Source: Colwellia sp.
GTDB lineage: Bacteria > Pseudomonadota > Gammaproteobacteria > Enterobacterales > Alteromonadaceae
Assembly: GCA_013215385.1 (NCBI GenBank)
Contig: JABSOY010000008.1
Span: forward strand, 310,001-374,000
Reading direction: 5' to 3'
DNA length: 64,000 nt
Shown: piece after piece, positions 38,333 to 46,186 of the stretch
Numbering within the stretch: position 1 is the stretch's first letter
Layout of the letters: each line of letters begins with the position of its first letter
Translations under genes and position numbers: made by a program
Notes under the pieces: generated by a model
Database searches by the model: none
What the model was told of the DNA's origin: nothing
What the model saw: only the letters and a program-made list of their open reading frames with translations

Positions 38333-38385
38333 AAAGTGAAGTGATCAAACTGCGTTGTTTCACTTCACTTCACTTCACTTTATTG
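38333..38385. terminator. Hairpin with tandem TCACT repeats after mlaA
   Basis: AAAGTGAAGTGA (38333-38344) can pair with TCACTTCACTTT at 38370-38381 or with shifted copies starting at 38360, because CACTT is repeated four times in tandem. It lies between mlaA (plus) and a minus-strand gene, so it may end both. The tail is TATTGT, only moderately U-rich. Confidence 0.5.
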
Positions 38386-38396
38386 TATCAATACCG

Positions 38397-38702
38397 TCAG
38401 ATTAATTTATTAAATTGTTTAATAGCTGCAGTGAGGTACTTGCGAGTAAAAAGTAATGATACAGGTCGAAGTAAAATAAAGTAGATAGCTAAAACACCAA
38501 ATAATGAAAAAACAAAGAATATCCCTTCTAATTGTGCCAAAAATAAAAACGGTGGCACCAACATCAATAGCTTCAAAATATTCAAAATAAACTTTTCTGG
38601 TGCAGTGAGCTTATTTAAGGCTAATGCCAATATTTGTTGGCGTTGCATTAAAGTGAAGTTTTCGAGCTCGGGTAACTTATTAGTAGAAAAAATAAAAGCC
38701 AT
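38397..38702 (-). CDS. Small membrane protein of unknown function (possibly DUF6170)
   Basis: The 101-residue protein has a soluble N-terminal third (MAFIFSTNKLPELENFTLMQ), a hydrophobic stretch of two likely helices at about 42-80, and a basic amphipathic end. It resembles small Alteromonadales proteins that I associate, with some doubt, with DUF6170. No catalytic motif is seen. It is divergent from ribH across 127 bp and convergent with mlaA. Confidence 0.65.
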   Translation of the reverse strand: MAFIFSTNKLPELENFTLMQRQQILALALNKLTAPEKFILNILKLLMLVPPFLFLAQLEGIFFVFSLFGVLAIYFILLRPVSLLFTRKYLTAAIKQFNKLI

Positions 38703-38829
38703 TGGTAAAGTATAAATAATGAATAATTGTCGTATTCTACAGTATTTTTGTTATTAATTAAGCAAACAAGTACCGAATTGTCTCTGGGTTTGGTAGAATT
38801 GCGGCAAATTTTTTGTGAGTGAATTATAA

Positions 38830-39294
38830 ATGAATGTCATTGAAGCTAATTTTGACGCAGCAGGTAAAAAATTTGCCATTGTTGTTTCTCGTTTTAACAG
38901 TTTTGTAGTTGAAAGCTTATTAGAAGGTGCAATTGATGCACTTAAACGCCATGGCAATGTTGCTGATGATGACATTACCGTTGTTCGTGTTCCTGGAGCA
39001 TATGAGTTACCCGTTGCAGCAAAACGTATCGCAAGTAAAGGCGAGTTTGATGGCATTATTGCTATTGGCGCTGTTATTCGTGGTGGCACACCACATTTCG
39101 ATTTTGTTGCTGGAGAATGTAACAAAGGCCTAGCGCAAGTTGCTATGGAATTCACCATGCCAGTAGCTTTTGGTGTTATTACTACCGATACCGTAGAGCA
39201 AGCAATAGATCGTGCCGGACTTAAAGCAGGTAATAAAGGCGCAGAAGCGGCTTTAAGTGCTTTAGAAATGGTTAATGTTTTAGACAAACTATAA
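38830..39294 (+). CDS. ribH: 6,7-dimethyl-8-ribityllumazine synthase
   Basis: The 154-residue protein has the lumazine synthase core [34 protein letters not shown] and [14 protein letters not shown] with the catalytic His. It makes the riboflavin precursor from ribitylaminouracil and 3,4-dihydroxybutanone phosphate. It heads ribH-nusB-thiL-pgpA, a common gammaproteobacterial order. Other rib genes and an FMN riboswitch are not seen here. Confidence 0.97.
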   Translation: MNVIEANFDAAGKKFAIVVSRFNSFVVESLLEGAIDALKRHGNVADDDITVVRVPGAYELPVAAKRIASKGEFDGIIAIGAVIRGGTPHFDFVAGECNKGLAQVAMEFTMPVAFGVITTDTVEQAIDRAGLKAGNKGAEAALSALEMVNVLDKL

Positions 39295-39306
39295 GCGGAG
39301 TTTTTT

Positions 39307-39723
39307 GTGAAACCAACCCCTAGAAGAAAAGCACGTGAATTAGCAGTACAAGCTGTTTACTCATGGCAACTTAGTCAAAACTCAGTAACTGATATCGAAG
39401 GTAATTTTTTAACCGATAACAGTGCTCGACGCTTTGATATCCCATATTTTCAACAATTACTTCGCGGTGTAACTTCATCGGTTGGTTCAATTGATGAGGC
39501 TATTTCACCTCATGTTGATCGTCCTCTTAAAGATGTTGACCATGTTGAAAAAGCTATTTTACGTGTCGCGATATATGAATTAAAAGACTGTCAAGATGTA
39601 CCATATAAAGTCGTTATCAACGAAGCTATCGAATTAGCAAAATCTTTTGCTGCTGACGATAGTCATAAGTTTGTTAATGGCGTATTAGATAAAGCTGTAA
39701 AACTTATTCGTCCAGAAGAATAA
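39307..39723 (+). CDS. nusB: Transcription antitermination factor NusB
   Basis: The 138-residue protein starts with GTG behind GCGGAG. It has RRKARELAVQAVYSWQLSQN and the C-terminal YKVVINEAIELAKSF and FVNGVLDKA segments of NusB. With NusE it binds boxA RNA in rRNA antitermination. It follows ribH by 12 bp. Confidence 0.97.
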   Translation: MKPTPRRKARELAVQAVYSWQLSQNSVTDIEGNFLTDNSARRFDIPYFQQLLRGVTSSVGSIDEAISPHVDRPLKDVDHVEKAILRVAIYELKDCQDVPYKVVINEAIELAKSFAADDSHKFVNGVLDKAVKLIRPEE

Positions 39724-39759
39724 GTTTTTATTGTTACTTCAAAGCAAGGATTGCCGTTT

Positions 39760-40734
39760 ATGAAAGAATTTGAACTCATTCGTCACTATTTCACTGAGCA
39801 AATAGTAAAACGTAAAGATGTTCATTTAGGTATTGGTGATGATTGTGCGTTAGTCACACCGCCTGAACGGCAACATATTGCGGTTACCACAGATACATTA
39901 GTCGCAGGAGTTCATTTTCCACTGACTACCTCTGCTCGCGCTATTGGTCATAAGTCAATCGCTGTTAATTTGTCTGATCTCGCCGCTATGGGCGCTGAAC
40001 CTAGTTGGATCTCTTTAGCTATAACGCTTCCTGAAATTGACGAACAATGGATTGATGAATTCTGTGTCGGTGTATTTGAACTGTGTGAATTTTATAATGT
40101 ACAGCTTATTGGTGGTGATACAACACAAGGGCCATTAAGTATAAGCGTCACGGCGCAAGGGTTTGTTCCTTTTGATAAGCATATTTCACGTTCTGGTGCT
40201 AAAGCCGGTGATTGGTTATACGTTACCGGTGAAATTGGCGGTGCTGCTCTCGCTTTACAGCATATTCAAGGTAAAGTTGTTGTAGAACCTAAATATCAGG
40301 ATGAAGTAATAAAGCGCTTAGACTTTCCACAAGCGAGAATATTAGCAGGTCAAGCATTACGTGAGTACGCAACATCGGCCATTGATTTATCTGATGGTTT
40401 AGTAGCTGATCTTGAACATATCTGTAAAGCATCGAGTGTTGGCGCTAATATAGTACTAGATAATTTACCTATCCCTTTAGCATTAACTGAAACTATTGGC
40501 GCAGAAAAAGCTTATGACATGGCACTTAAAGGTGGCGATGATTATGAATTATTATTCAGCGTAGCAGAAGAAAATAGAGTTGGTATGGAAACAGTACTTG
40601 CTAACTCAGGAAATAAAATTACCTGTATAGGTCAATTGAATGGTTCAGATAACATTACTACTACCTTAAATAGCAAACCAGTAGTGTTGAATGTAAAAGG
40701 TTTTCAGCATTTTTCTGAAAATTCAGTTGAATAA
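39760..40734 (+). CDS. thiL: Thiamine-monophosphate kinase
   Basis: I chose the ATG at 39760 because AAGGA at 39746-39750 is 9 nt upstream; an in-frame TTG at 39751 directly touches that site. The 324-residue protein has GIGDDCALV, the VNLSDLAAMGAEP motif and DLSDGLVADL. ThiL phosphorylates thiamine monophosphate to thiamine pyrophosphate. No TPP riboswitch is seen upstream. Confidence 0.96.
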   Translation: MKEFELIRHYFTEQIVKRKDVHLGIGDDCALVTPPERQHIAVTTDTLVAGVHFPLTTSARAIGHKSIAVNLSDLAAMGAEPSWISLAITLPEIDEQWIDEFCVGVFELCEFYNVQLIGGDTTQGPLSISVTAQGFVPFDKHISRSGAKAGDWLYVTGEIGGAALALQHIQGKVVVEPKYQDEVIKRLDFPQARILAGQALREYATSAIDLSDGLVADLEHICKASSVGANIVLDNLPIPLALTETIGAEKAYDMALKGGDDYELLFSVAEENRVGMETVLANSGNKITCIGQLNGSDNITTTLNSKPVVLNVKGFQHFSENSVE

Positions 40735-40752
40735 CTAGAGCAGCCCTATTAA

Positions 40753-41220
40753 ATGAGTAAATCTACCGAAAATTTTAATATAACGAATCCCATTCATTTT
40801 CTTGCCTTAGGTTTTGGTAGTGGTTTATTACCTAAAGCCCCAGGGACTTATGGCACTCTTGCCGCTATACCGCTTTATTTATTGTTAGCCACTTTATCGA
40901 CACCATATTATTTATTTATTGTCATAATAATGACTATTGCTGGTATTTATATTTGTGGTAAAGCTGCGAAAGATTCCGGGGTACATGATCACGGCGCCAT
41001 TGTTTGGGATGAAATAGTCGGTTATTTAATTACCATGTTTATGATGCCAACGACATGGCAAAGTATTGTTGTTGGTTTTATCCTCTTTAGAGTTTTTGAT
41101 ATTTTCAAACCATGGCCGATTTCTTTTGTCGATAAAAATTTACACGGCGGTTTAGGTATCATGGTTGACGATGTACTTGCCGGACTGGCTGCCTTAACAT
41201 GTATGTATTTTATTTTTTAA
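40753..41220 (+). CDS. pgpA: Phosphatidylglycerophosphatase A
   Basis: The 155-residue membrane protein has the PgpA signature GSGLLPKAPGTYGTLAAIPL, DHGAIVWDEIVGYL and MVDDVLAG. It dephosphorylates phosphatidylglycerophosphate in the inner membrane. It follows thiL by 18 bp, the usual neighbour, and ends the operon. Confidence 0.96.
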   Translation: MSKSTENFNITNPIHFLALGFGSGLLPKAPGTYGTLAAIPLYLLLATLSTPYYLFIVIIMTIAGIYICGKAAKDSGVHDHGAIVWDEIVGYLITMFMMPTTWQSIVVGFILFRVFDIFKPWPISFVDKNLHGGLGIMVDDVLAGLAALTCMYFIF

Positions 41221-41624
41221 AATAGACAAACACTTTTATTTTAATGAAAGCGCTATTCCTTTCCCTCCCATATTTTGAACCTCTTGACCTTGATGCCTAT
41301 CAGGCTGGGCTGTCTTTTATTAAAGAGTTAAATACACTATTATATTCTGTATTGTTATAATGATTTACTTACCACGAAATATATTCTAAGCATTTATTGT
41401 AGGTGGTTTTTTAAGCATGAACTGTGCTGTAAACTTTTCGGTGCAACAATTTGTTGACAGCTAAACCCCCAAAAAAATAACTCAATCTTGTCATTAATAT
41501 CATTTACCTAACTCACTGGTATAATGTCGTTATAATTTATGGTCATCATCTATACTTACTCAACTTATGTGCGAATAATATCGTAACAATGGTAAGTATT
41601 CATCTTTCAGGAGTTGTTTAGTCA
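41221..41624. other. 404-bp intergenic region upstream of fahA, mostly unassigned
   Basis: The region holds a plus-strand ORF of 38 codons at 41244-41360 (MKALFLSLPYFEPLDLDAYQ, then 18 more), with no good ribosome site and no known family. A TATAAT at 41520-41525 could be the -10 of the fahA promoter, but no good -35 stands 16-18 bp upstream. Nothing else is recognised. Confidence 0.4.
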
Positions 41625-42953
41625 ATGTCTAACACTAGTTTATTAAATGAAACCCACAATCCGGCACTTACTAGCTGGCTTGTTACTGCTAACCAAGCAG
41701 ACACAGATTTTCCTATTCAAAATTTACCTTTTGCTGTTTTTAAACGTGCAAATAACGAAGAGTCATTTCGTGGTGGCGTAGCAATTGGCGATCAGGTTAT
41801 TGATTTAACTGCTCTTGGTAACGCGAATATTTTCGACGGCCTTGCTCAAGATGCTGTTAAAGCGTGTAGCGCACCACAGTTGAATGACTACATGGCGATG
41901 GGCAAAGCAACATGGAGCGCTTTACGTTTAGCACTCTCTAATGCACTTAAAGAAGGTTCAGCTTTACAAGTAAAAGTTGAAGGTTGTTTAGTTGCTCAAG
42001 CTGATGTTGAATATGCATTGCCTTGTAACATTGGTGATTACACCGATTTTTACACGTCAATTCATCATGCAACATCTGTTGGTTTAAAATTCCGTCCAGA
42101 CAATCCATTGTTACCAAACTACAAATGGGTACCTATTGGCTACCACGGACGTTCATCTTCAATTGATGTTTCAGGTCGTGATTTTAAACGCCCATGCGGT
42201 CAAACCAAAGCGCCAACGGCAACTGAACCATCATTTGGTCCATGTAAGCGTTTAGATTATGAATTAGAAGTGGGTATTTTTATTGGTCGTGGCAATGACC
42301 TAGGTGATGCTATCTCAATTGATAACGCTGAAGATCATGTTTTCGGTTTATGTATATTCAACGATTGGTCGGCACGCGATATTCAAGGTTGGGAATACCA
42401 ACCATTAGGTCCATTTTTGTCGAAGAACTTTGCTTCAACAATATCTCCTTGGATTGTTACAACAGAAGCATTAGCGCCTTATCGTTCAGCATGGACACGT
42501 GTTGAAACTGACCCTCAACCTATGCCATATCTTGAATCAGCAAATAACCGTGCAACAGGCTCATTTAATATTCAGTTACAAGCATTGATTGAAACACAAA
42601 ATATGCGTGACAAAAATGAAGAAGCGGTCGAGATGTCGCAATCTAACTTTAAAGATTCTTACTGGACAGTGGCACAATTGGTTGCTCATCATACGGTTAA
42701 TGGTTGTAACTTACGCGCCGGTGATATGTTTGGTAGTGGCACGCAGTCTGGACCAAATCCAGAAGAAGCTGGTTCAATGTTAGAGCTTTCAAATGCAGGT
42801 GCAGAGCCAATTACTTTACCAAATGGTGAAAAACGTACCTTCCTTGAAGATGGCGATAATGTGATCATGAAAGGCTGGTGTCAAGCAGATGGTGCGGTAC
42901 GCATTGGTTTTGGTGCGGTATCTGCAACAATACTACCTGCTAATAAAGTATAA
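41625..42953 (+). CDS. fahA: Fumarylacetoacetase
   Basis: The 442-residue protein has the FAH N-terminal SH3-like domain and the catalytic domain with DFYTSIHHATSVG, YHGRSSSIDVSG, LDYELEVGIFIG and DWSARDIQGWEYQPLGPFL in part. It splits fumarylacetoacetate into fumarate and acetoacetate, the last step of tyrosine degradation. A good AGGAG lies upstream. The other pathway genes (hmgA, maiA, hpd) are not adjacent; the GST downstream is convergent and is not the zeta-class isomerase. Confidence 0.95.
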   Translation: MSNTSLLNETHNPALTSWLVTANQADTDFPIQNLPFAVFKRANNEESFRGGVAIGDQVIDLTALGNANIFDGLAQDAVKACSAPQLNDYMAMGKATWSALRLALSNALKEGSALQVKVEGCLVAQADVEYALPCNIGDYTDFYTSIHHATSVGLKFRPDNPLLPNYKWVPIGYHGRSSSIDVSGRDFKRPCGQTKAPTATEPSFGPCKRLDYELEVGIFIGRGNDLGDAISIDNAEDHVFGLCIFNDWSARDIQGWEYQPLGPFLSKNFASTISPWIVTTEALAPYRSAWTRVETDPQPMPYLESANNRATGSFNIQLQALIETQNMRDKNEEAVEMSQSNFKDSYWTVAQLVAHHTVNGCNLRAGDMFGSGTQSGPNPEEAGSMLELSNAGAEPITLPNGEKRTFLEDGDNVIMKGWCQADGAVRIGFGAVSATILPANKV

Positions 42954-43002
42954 GAAATACGATGATATTTGTCTAAATTAAGCTAGACAAATAATATTGT
43001 AG

Positions 43003-43039
43003 AGCGAGGTTATACATTAGTATACCTCGCTTAATTTTT
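43003..43039 (+). terminator. Intrinsic terminator after fahA
   Basis: AGCGAGGTTATAC and GTATACCTCGCT form a 12-bp stem with one bulged T around an ATTA loop, followed by TAATTTTT. It lies between fahA and the convergent GST gene; the U-run favours termination of fahA. Confidence 0.88.
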
Positions 43040-43057
43040 ATCATTCGGTATTAATCC

Positions 43058-43732
43058 CTAAACTTCTCCACTTTCAATCACTTCTACTTCTTGCTCGGCT
43101 AATACTTGCCATTGCTGATACGCTGGTAAGGTAAGCATCAATTCCATGTATTGCTTTATGTCCTCAGGTACTATTATTTGATAACTAGTAAACCGAGCAA
43201 CAACCGGCATGTAGTAAGCATCAGCTATCGAAAATTTTCCGAATAAAAATCCTTCATTATTTGTAGTGCAGGCTTGTAAGCACTCTTGCAATAAAGCGAT
43301 TATTCGATTAATTTCTTGTTGAGTTTCAGGAGAATAAGCAATAGCTGCTGGGTGTCTTCGACAGTTCATTGGTAATTCTTGACGAAAATTAAGGAAGCCC
43401 GCATGCATTTCAGCGCATATACTCCGTGCAGTAGCCCGCTGTTCAATGCACTTTGGCCATGCTTTACCATCTAGGTATTGCTCATTAACGTATTCACAAA
43501 TAGCTAAGGAGTCCCATATTTTTATCACTGAGCAGTGTCCTAGTTCATTTTTCCTGTTATCAATTAAAACAGGTACCTTATAGTTTGGGCAAAGCCCTGT
43601 CATATTCTCGATCATGTCGTTAGTAAATAAGCGAATATATTGCTGCGAAAAATCAACATTAAACTGTCGCATCAGTAACCAAGCTCTTAATGACCAAGAA
43701 GAATAGTTTTTATTACCTATGATAAGTTTCAT
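43058..43732 (-). CDS. Glutathione S-transferase family protein
   Basis: The 224-residue protein begins MKLIIGNKNYSSWSLRAWLL, the thioredoxin-fold start of a bacterial GST subgroup, with the glutathione-binding NYKVPVLID cis-Pro loop and a DSLAICEYVNEQY segment. The C-terminal half is all-helical with FGKFSIADAYYMPVVARF, the usual N-capping region. The substrate is unknown. It is transcribed divergently from a LysR-type gene and may be its target. Confidence 0.9.
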   Translation of the reverse strand: MKLIIGNKNYSSWSLRAWLLMRQFNVDFSQQYIRLFTNDMIENMTGLCPNYKVPVLIDNRKNELGHCSVIKIWDSLAICEYVNEQYLDGKAWPKCIEQRATARSICAEMHAGFLNFRQELPMNCRRHPAAIAYSPETQQEINRIIALLQECLQACTTNNEGFLFGKFSIADAYYMPVVARFTSYQIIVPEDIKQYMELMLTLPAYQQWQVLAEQEVEVIESGEV

Positions 43733-43814
43733 CTTTATCCTGTTATCTAATTGTTATAGTGTTGAGCCAGAGGTTAAGGTAGTAAAATCATCAAATTTAA
43801 ACAATCAAATAATA

Positions 43815-43831
43815 TTGATAACAATCATCAA
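43815..43831. promoter_or_regulatory. Candidate LysR-type operator between the GST and lysR genes
   Basis: TTGATAACAATCATCAA has inverted TTGAT/ATCAA ends around seven bases, which fits the T-N11-A rule of LysR-type sites. It lies in the 135-bp divergent region, 37 bp before the regulator start. Confidence 0.45.
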
Positions 43832-43867
43832 GGTTATTGATAGGTAAGAAACTAGCTAGGAAACGTA

Positions 43868-44734
43868 TTGTCCAAAAATAATAATTTAGATTTTGATTTA
43901 TTACGCAGCTTTATTGCTGTCGTTGATAGTGGCACTTTGACAAGGGCTGCAATTCAACTTCATCGCAGCCAATCTGCGATTAGCATGCAAATTAAACGTT
44001 TAGAGTCTCAGTTAAATCAGAGCTTATTTCAGCGAGAAGGACGCGGCTTATCGTTAACTCATCAAGGTAAGTCTTTAGTTTCTTATGCACGTCGGTTATT
44101 GAATCTACATGATCAAGCGCTAAATGACTTAACGAAAAAAGAAGTGACAAGGCATTTACGAGTCGGCTGCCCTGATGATTATTCTCTTATCTTGCTGCCT
44201 AAATTAATTACCTTACTACGGAGAAAAAATCCTGATATTCGTGTCAGTGTTTACACGGCTAATTCTGGCCGATTACGAGAAGCTATGGATAACAATGAAA
44301 TAGACTTAGCTATTTTAACGCGTTTGCCTAATAGTAACGAAGGTGCATTAATTTATCAGGACCAAGGTGTCTGGGTTGCAAAAAACATGAAGGACTTTAA
44401 CCAAAGGCCGCTACCCTTAGTGCTTTTTGAGCCTAGCTGTAAATTTCACAGTAGTGTTATAGATGGGCTAGAGAAAGATGAGATAAGTTACGATCTTATC
44501 TGTGATGCTAGCCATGTTAGTTTGCTTAGTGAATTAGTCCGTCAGGGCAGGGGAGTTAGTGTTATGCCAAGAAATGCAGTGGCGGCTGATTTTGCTATTT
44601 TTGAACACAGTAAGTTATCACCTAACCTTTTACCCGAACTACCGGTAGCAGAAGTGATCGTTAGCCTAAAAGGCGCTGCGCAATTTATTGCTGGCTGGAG
44701 CTTAACAAATTTAGCTAAGGAAATGTCCAAATAA
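43868..44734 (+). CDS. LysR-type transcriptional regulator
   Basis: The 288-residue protein starts with TTG after AGGAAA. It has a winged HTH (residues 8-67, FIAVVDSGTLTRAAIQLHRS, then QSAISMQIKRLE) and a LysR substrate domain. The effector is unknown. It is divergent from a GST gene, and LysR regulators often control the divergent neighbour. It ends 64 bp from the convergent cca gene. Confidence 0.93.
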   Translation: MSKNNNLDFDLLRSFIAVVDSGTLTRAAIQLHRSQSAISMQIKRLESQLNQSLFQREGRGLSLTHQGKSLVSYARRLLNLHDQALNDLTKKEVTRHLRVGCPDDYSLILLPKLITLLRRKNPDIRVSVYTANSGRLREAMDNNEIDLAILTRLPNSNEGALIYQDQGVWVAKNMKDFNQRPLPLVLFEPSCKFHSSVIDGLEKDEISYDLICDASHVSLLSELVRQGRGVSVMPRNAVAADFAIFEHSKLSPNLLPELPVAEVIVSLKGAAQFIAGWSLTNLAKEMSK

Positions 44735-44797
44735 GCGTTCGAGCAAATATTGTTTTATGCACTTGCTCCAAAATACGTTCAATTTCGAGGAGGTGAG

Positions 44798-46084
44798 TTA
44801 AGCTACTTTTATCGAGGCAACTTTTTCAATACGTTTTTGATTAATGGCCGTTTTTATTTCTGCGCCTTTAATACCTTGTTCAATAAACTCTTTTGCCGTT
44901 ACCGTTAACGCGAGCTGAAACGCTTTTTTTAAGTAGTCAATTTGCGGATAAGCCTTTGTTTCATTACCTAAACGACCACGAAAGTCGGCTAAACAGGTAA
45001 TAAGAAAATCATCAAACTCTTCGGGCTTGCGCCATACATCCAAACTATTAAATAGTTTTACTATAGTGCTAGCCTTTAGCTCAAAAGCTTTATGGCAATG
45101 CAAATGAAACTCACAGACTTTTAGCGCTAAGGTTTTATGATCTTTCGGCACTTTTAGTTGTTGGCAAATTTTCTCAACTAATGCTAAACCAGACTTTTCA
45201 TGACCTCTATGACTTGGCCAATGTTCTTCTAACGTTAATGACTTACCTAAATCATGACAAACAGCGGCAAAACGTACCGAGGTTTTAGTAGAAAGTTTAA
45301 CAGCTTGTTTTATGACCATAATCGTATGGATGCCAGAGCAAATTTCTGGGTGCCATTGTGCCGGGTTTGGCACGCCCCACAGCGCATTGAGTTCCGGCCA
45401 TAGTTTTTCTAAAGCGTTACAGTCGCGCAATACTTGGAAAAATACTTCCGGGTACTGCTCTGCTAAGCTACGCTGCATTTCTTGCCAAACTCGCTCACCA
45501 GACAAGGTTGATAATTCACCACTATTGCTGATTTTTGTCATTAGCTGCAAGGTTTCATCTGCGATAGTAAAGCCATAATTATGGTAACGAGCAGCGAAGC
45601 GAGCCACACGTAAAACACGTAATGGGTCTTCAATAAAAGCAGAAGAGACATGACGTAGTATGCGATTTTTTAAATCAGCTTGTCCGTTATATGGGTCAAT
45701 TATTTTATTGTCTTCAATGTCACGAGTGATATCAAATACAGGTATTGCCATCGCATTTATTGTTAGATCACGGCGCAATAAATCTTCTTCGAGAGTAACT
45801 TCTGGCGTGGCATCACAAATAAAACCGGTATAGCCTTGACCTTGTTTACGCTCAGTTCTTGCTAAGGCATACTCTTCTTTACTGTGCGGATGCAAAAAAA
45901 CAGGGAAGTCTTTACCTACTTGACTAAAACCTAACGACAGCATTTTCTCAACGCTTGCGCCGACTACCACGTAGTCGTGGTCATAAACATCATGGCCTAA
46001 GAGTTTGTCGCGCACCGCACCGCCGACCAAATAACTATTGAGCTCTGCAAGGTTGTTGTCATTGTTGTTAATCATTATTCTCAT
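44798..46084 (-). CDS. cca: CCA tRNA nucleotidyltransferase with HD domain
   Basis: The 428-residue protein has the class II nucleotidyltransferase signature YLVGGAVRDKLLG and the metal-binding pair in YDHDYVVVG, the ERxxGxGYTGF-like loop, RRDLTINAMA, the neck ERVWQEMQRSL and an HD domain (FAAVCHDLGK). It adds or repairs the CCA end of tRNA. The ATG at 46084 or the one three codons later could be used; no strong ribosome site decides. Confidence 0.95.
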   Translation of the reverse strand: MRIMINNNDNNLAELNSYLVGGAVRDKLLGHDVYDHDYVVVGASVEKMLSLGFSQVGKDFPVFLHPHSKEEYALARTERKQGQGYTGFICDATPEVTLEEDLLRRDLTINAMAIPVFDITRDIEDNKIIDPYNGQADLKNRILRHVSSAFIEDPLRVLRVARFAARYHNYGFTIADETLQLMTKISNSGELSTLSGERVWQEMQRSLAEQYPEVFFQVLRDCNALEKLWPELNALWGVPNPAQWHPEICSGIHTIMVIKQAVKLSTKTSVRFAAVCHDLGKSLTLEEHWPSHRGHEKSGLALVEKICQQLKVPKDHKTLALKVCEFHLHCHKAFELKASTIVKLFNSLDVWRKPEEFDDFLITCLADFRGRLGNETKAYPQIDYLKKAFQLALTVTAKEFIEQGIKGAEIKTAINQKRIEKVASIKVA

Positions 46085-46186
46085 TCATTGTTTTTAAATA
46101 CGGTCTTTATTGAAGAAAGTTTATCATATTTTTACAATATATTTACCCGCTATTTTTGACTTCTGTTGTGCTACAAGGTAGTTTCT

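Noticed and set aside
38754-39287. 177-codon minus-strand ORF opposite ribH
   Set aside because: ribH on the other strand is a certain gene covering almost the whole stretch.
38703-39760. FMN or TPP riboswitch upstream of ribH or thiL
   Set aside because: The gaps are too short or lack the conserved riboswitch elements.
41420-41460. Possible TyrR box before fahA (TGTAAA half-site)
   Set aside because: Only one half matches; the second half GGTGCA does not fit TTTACA.
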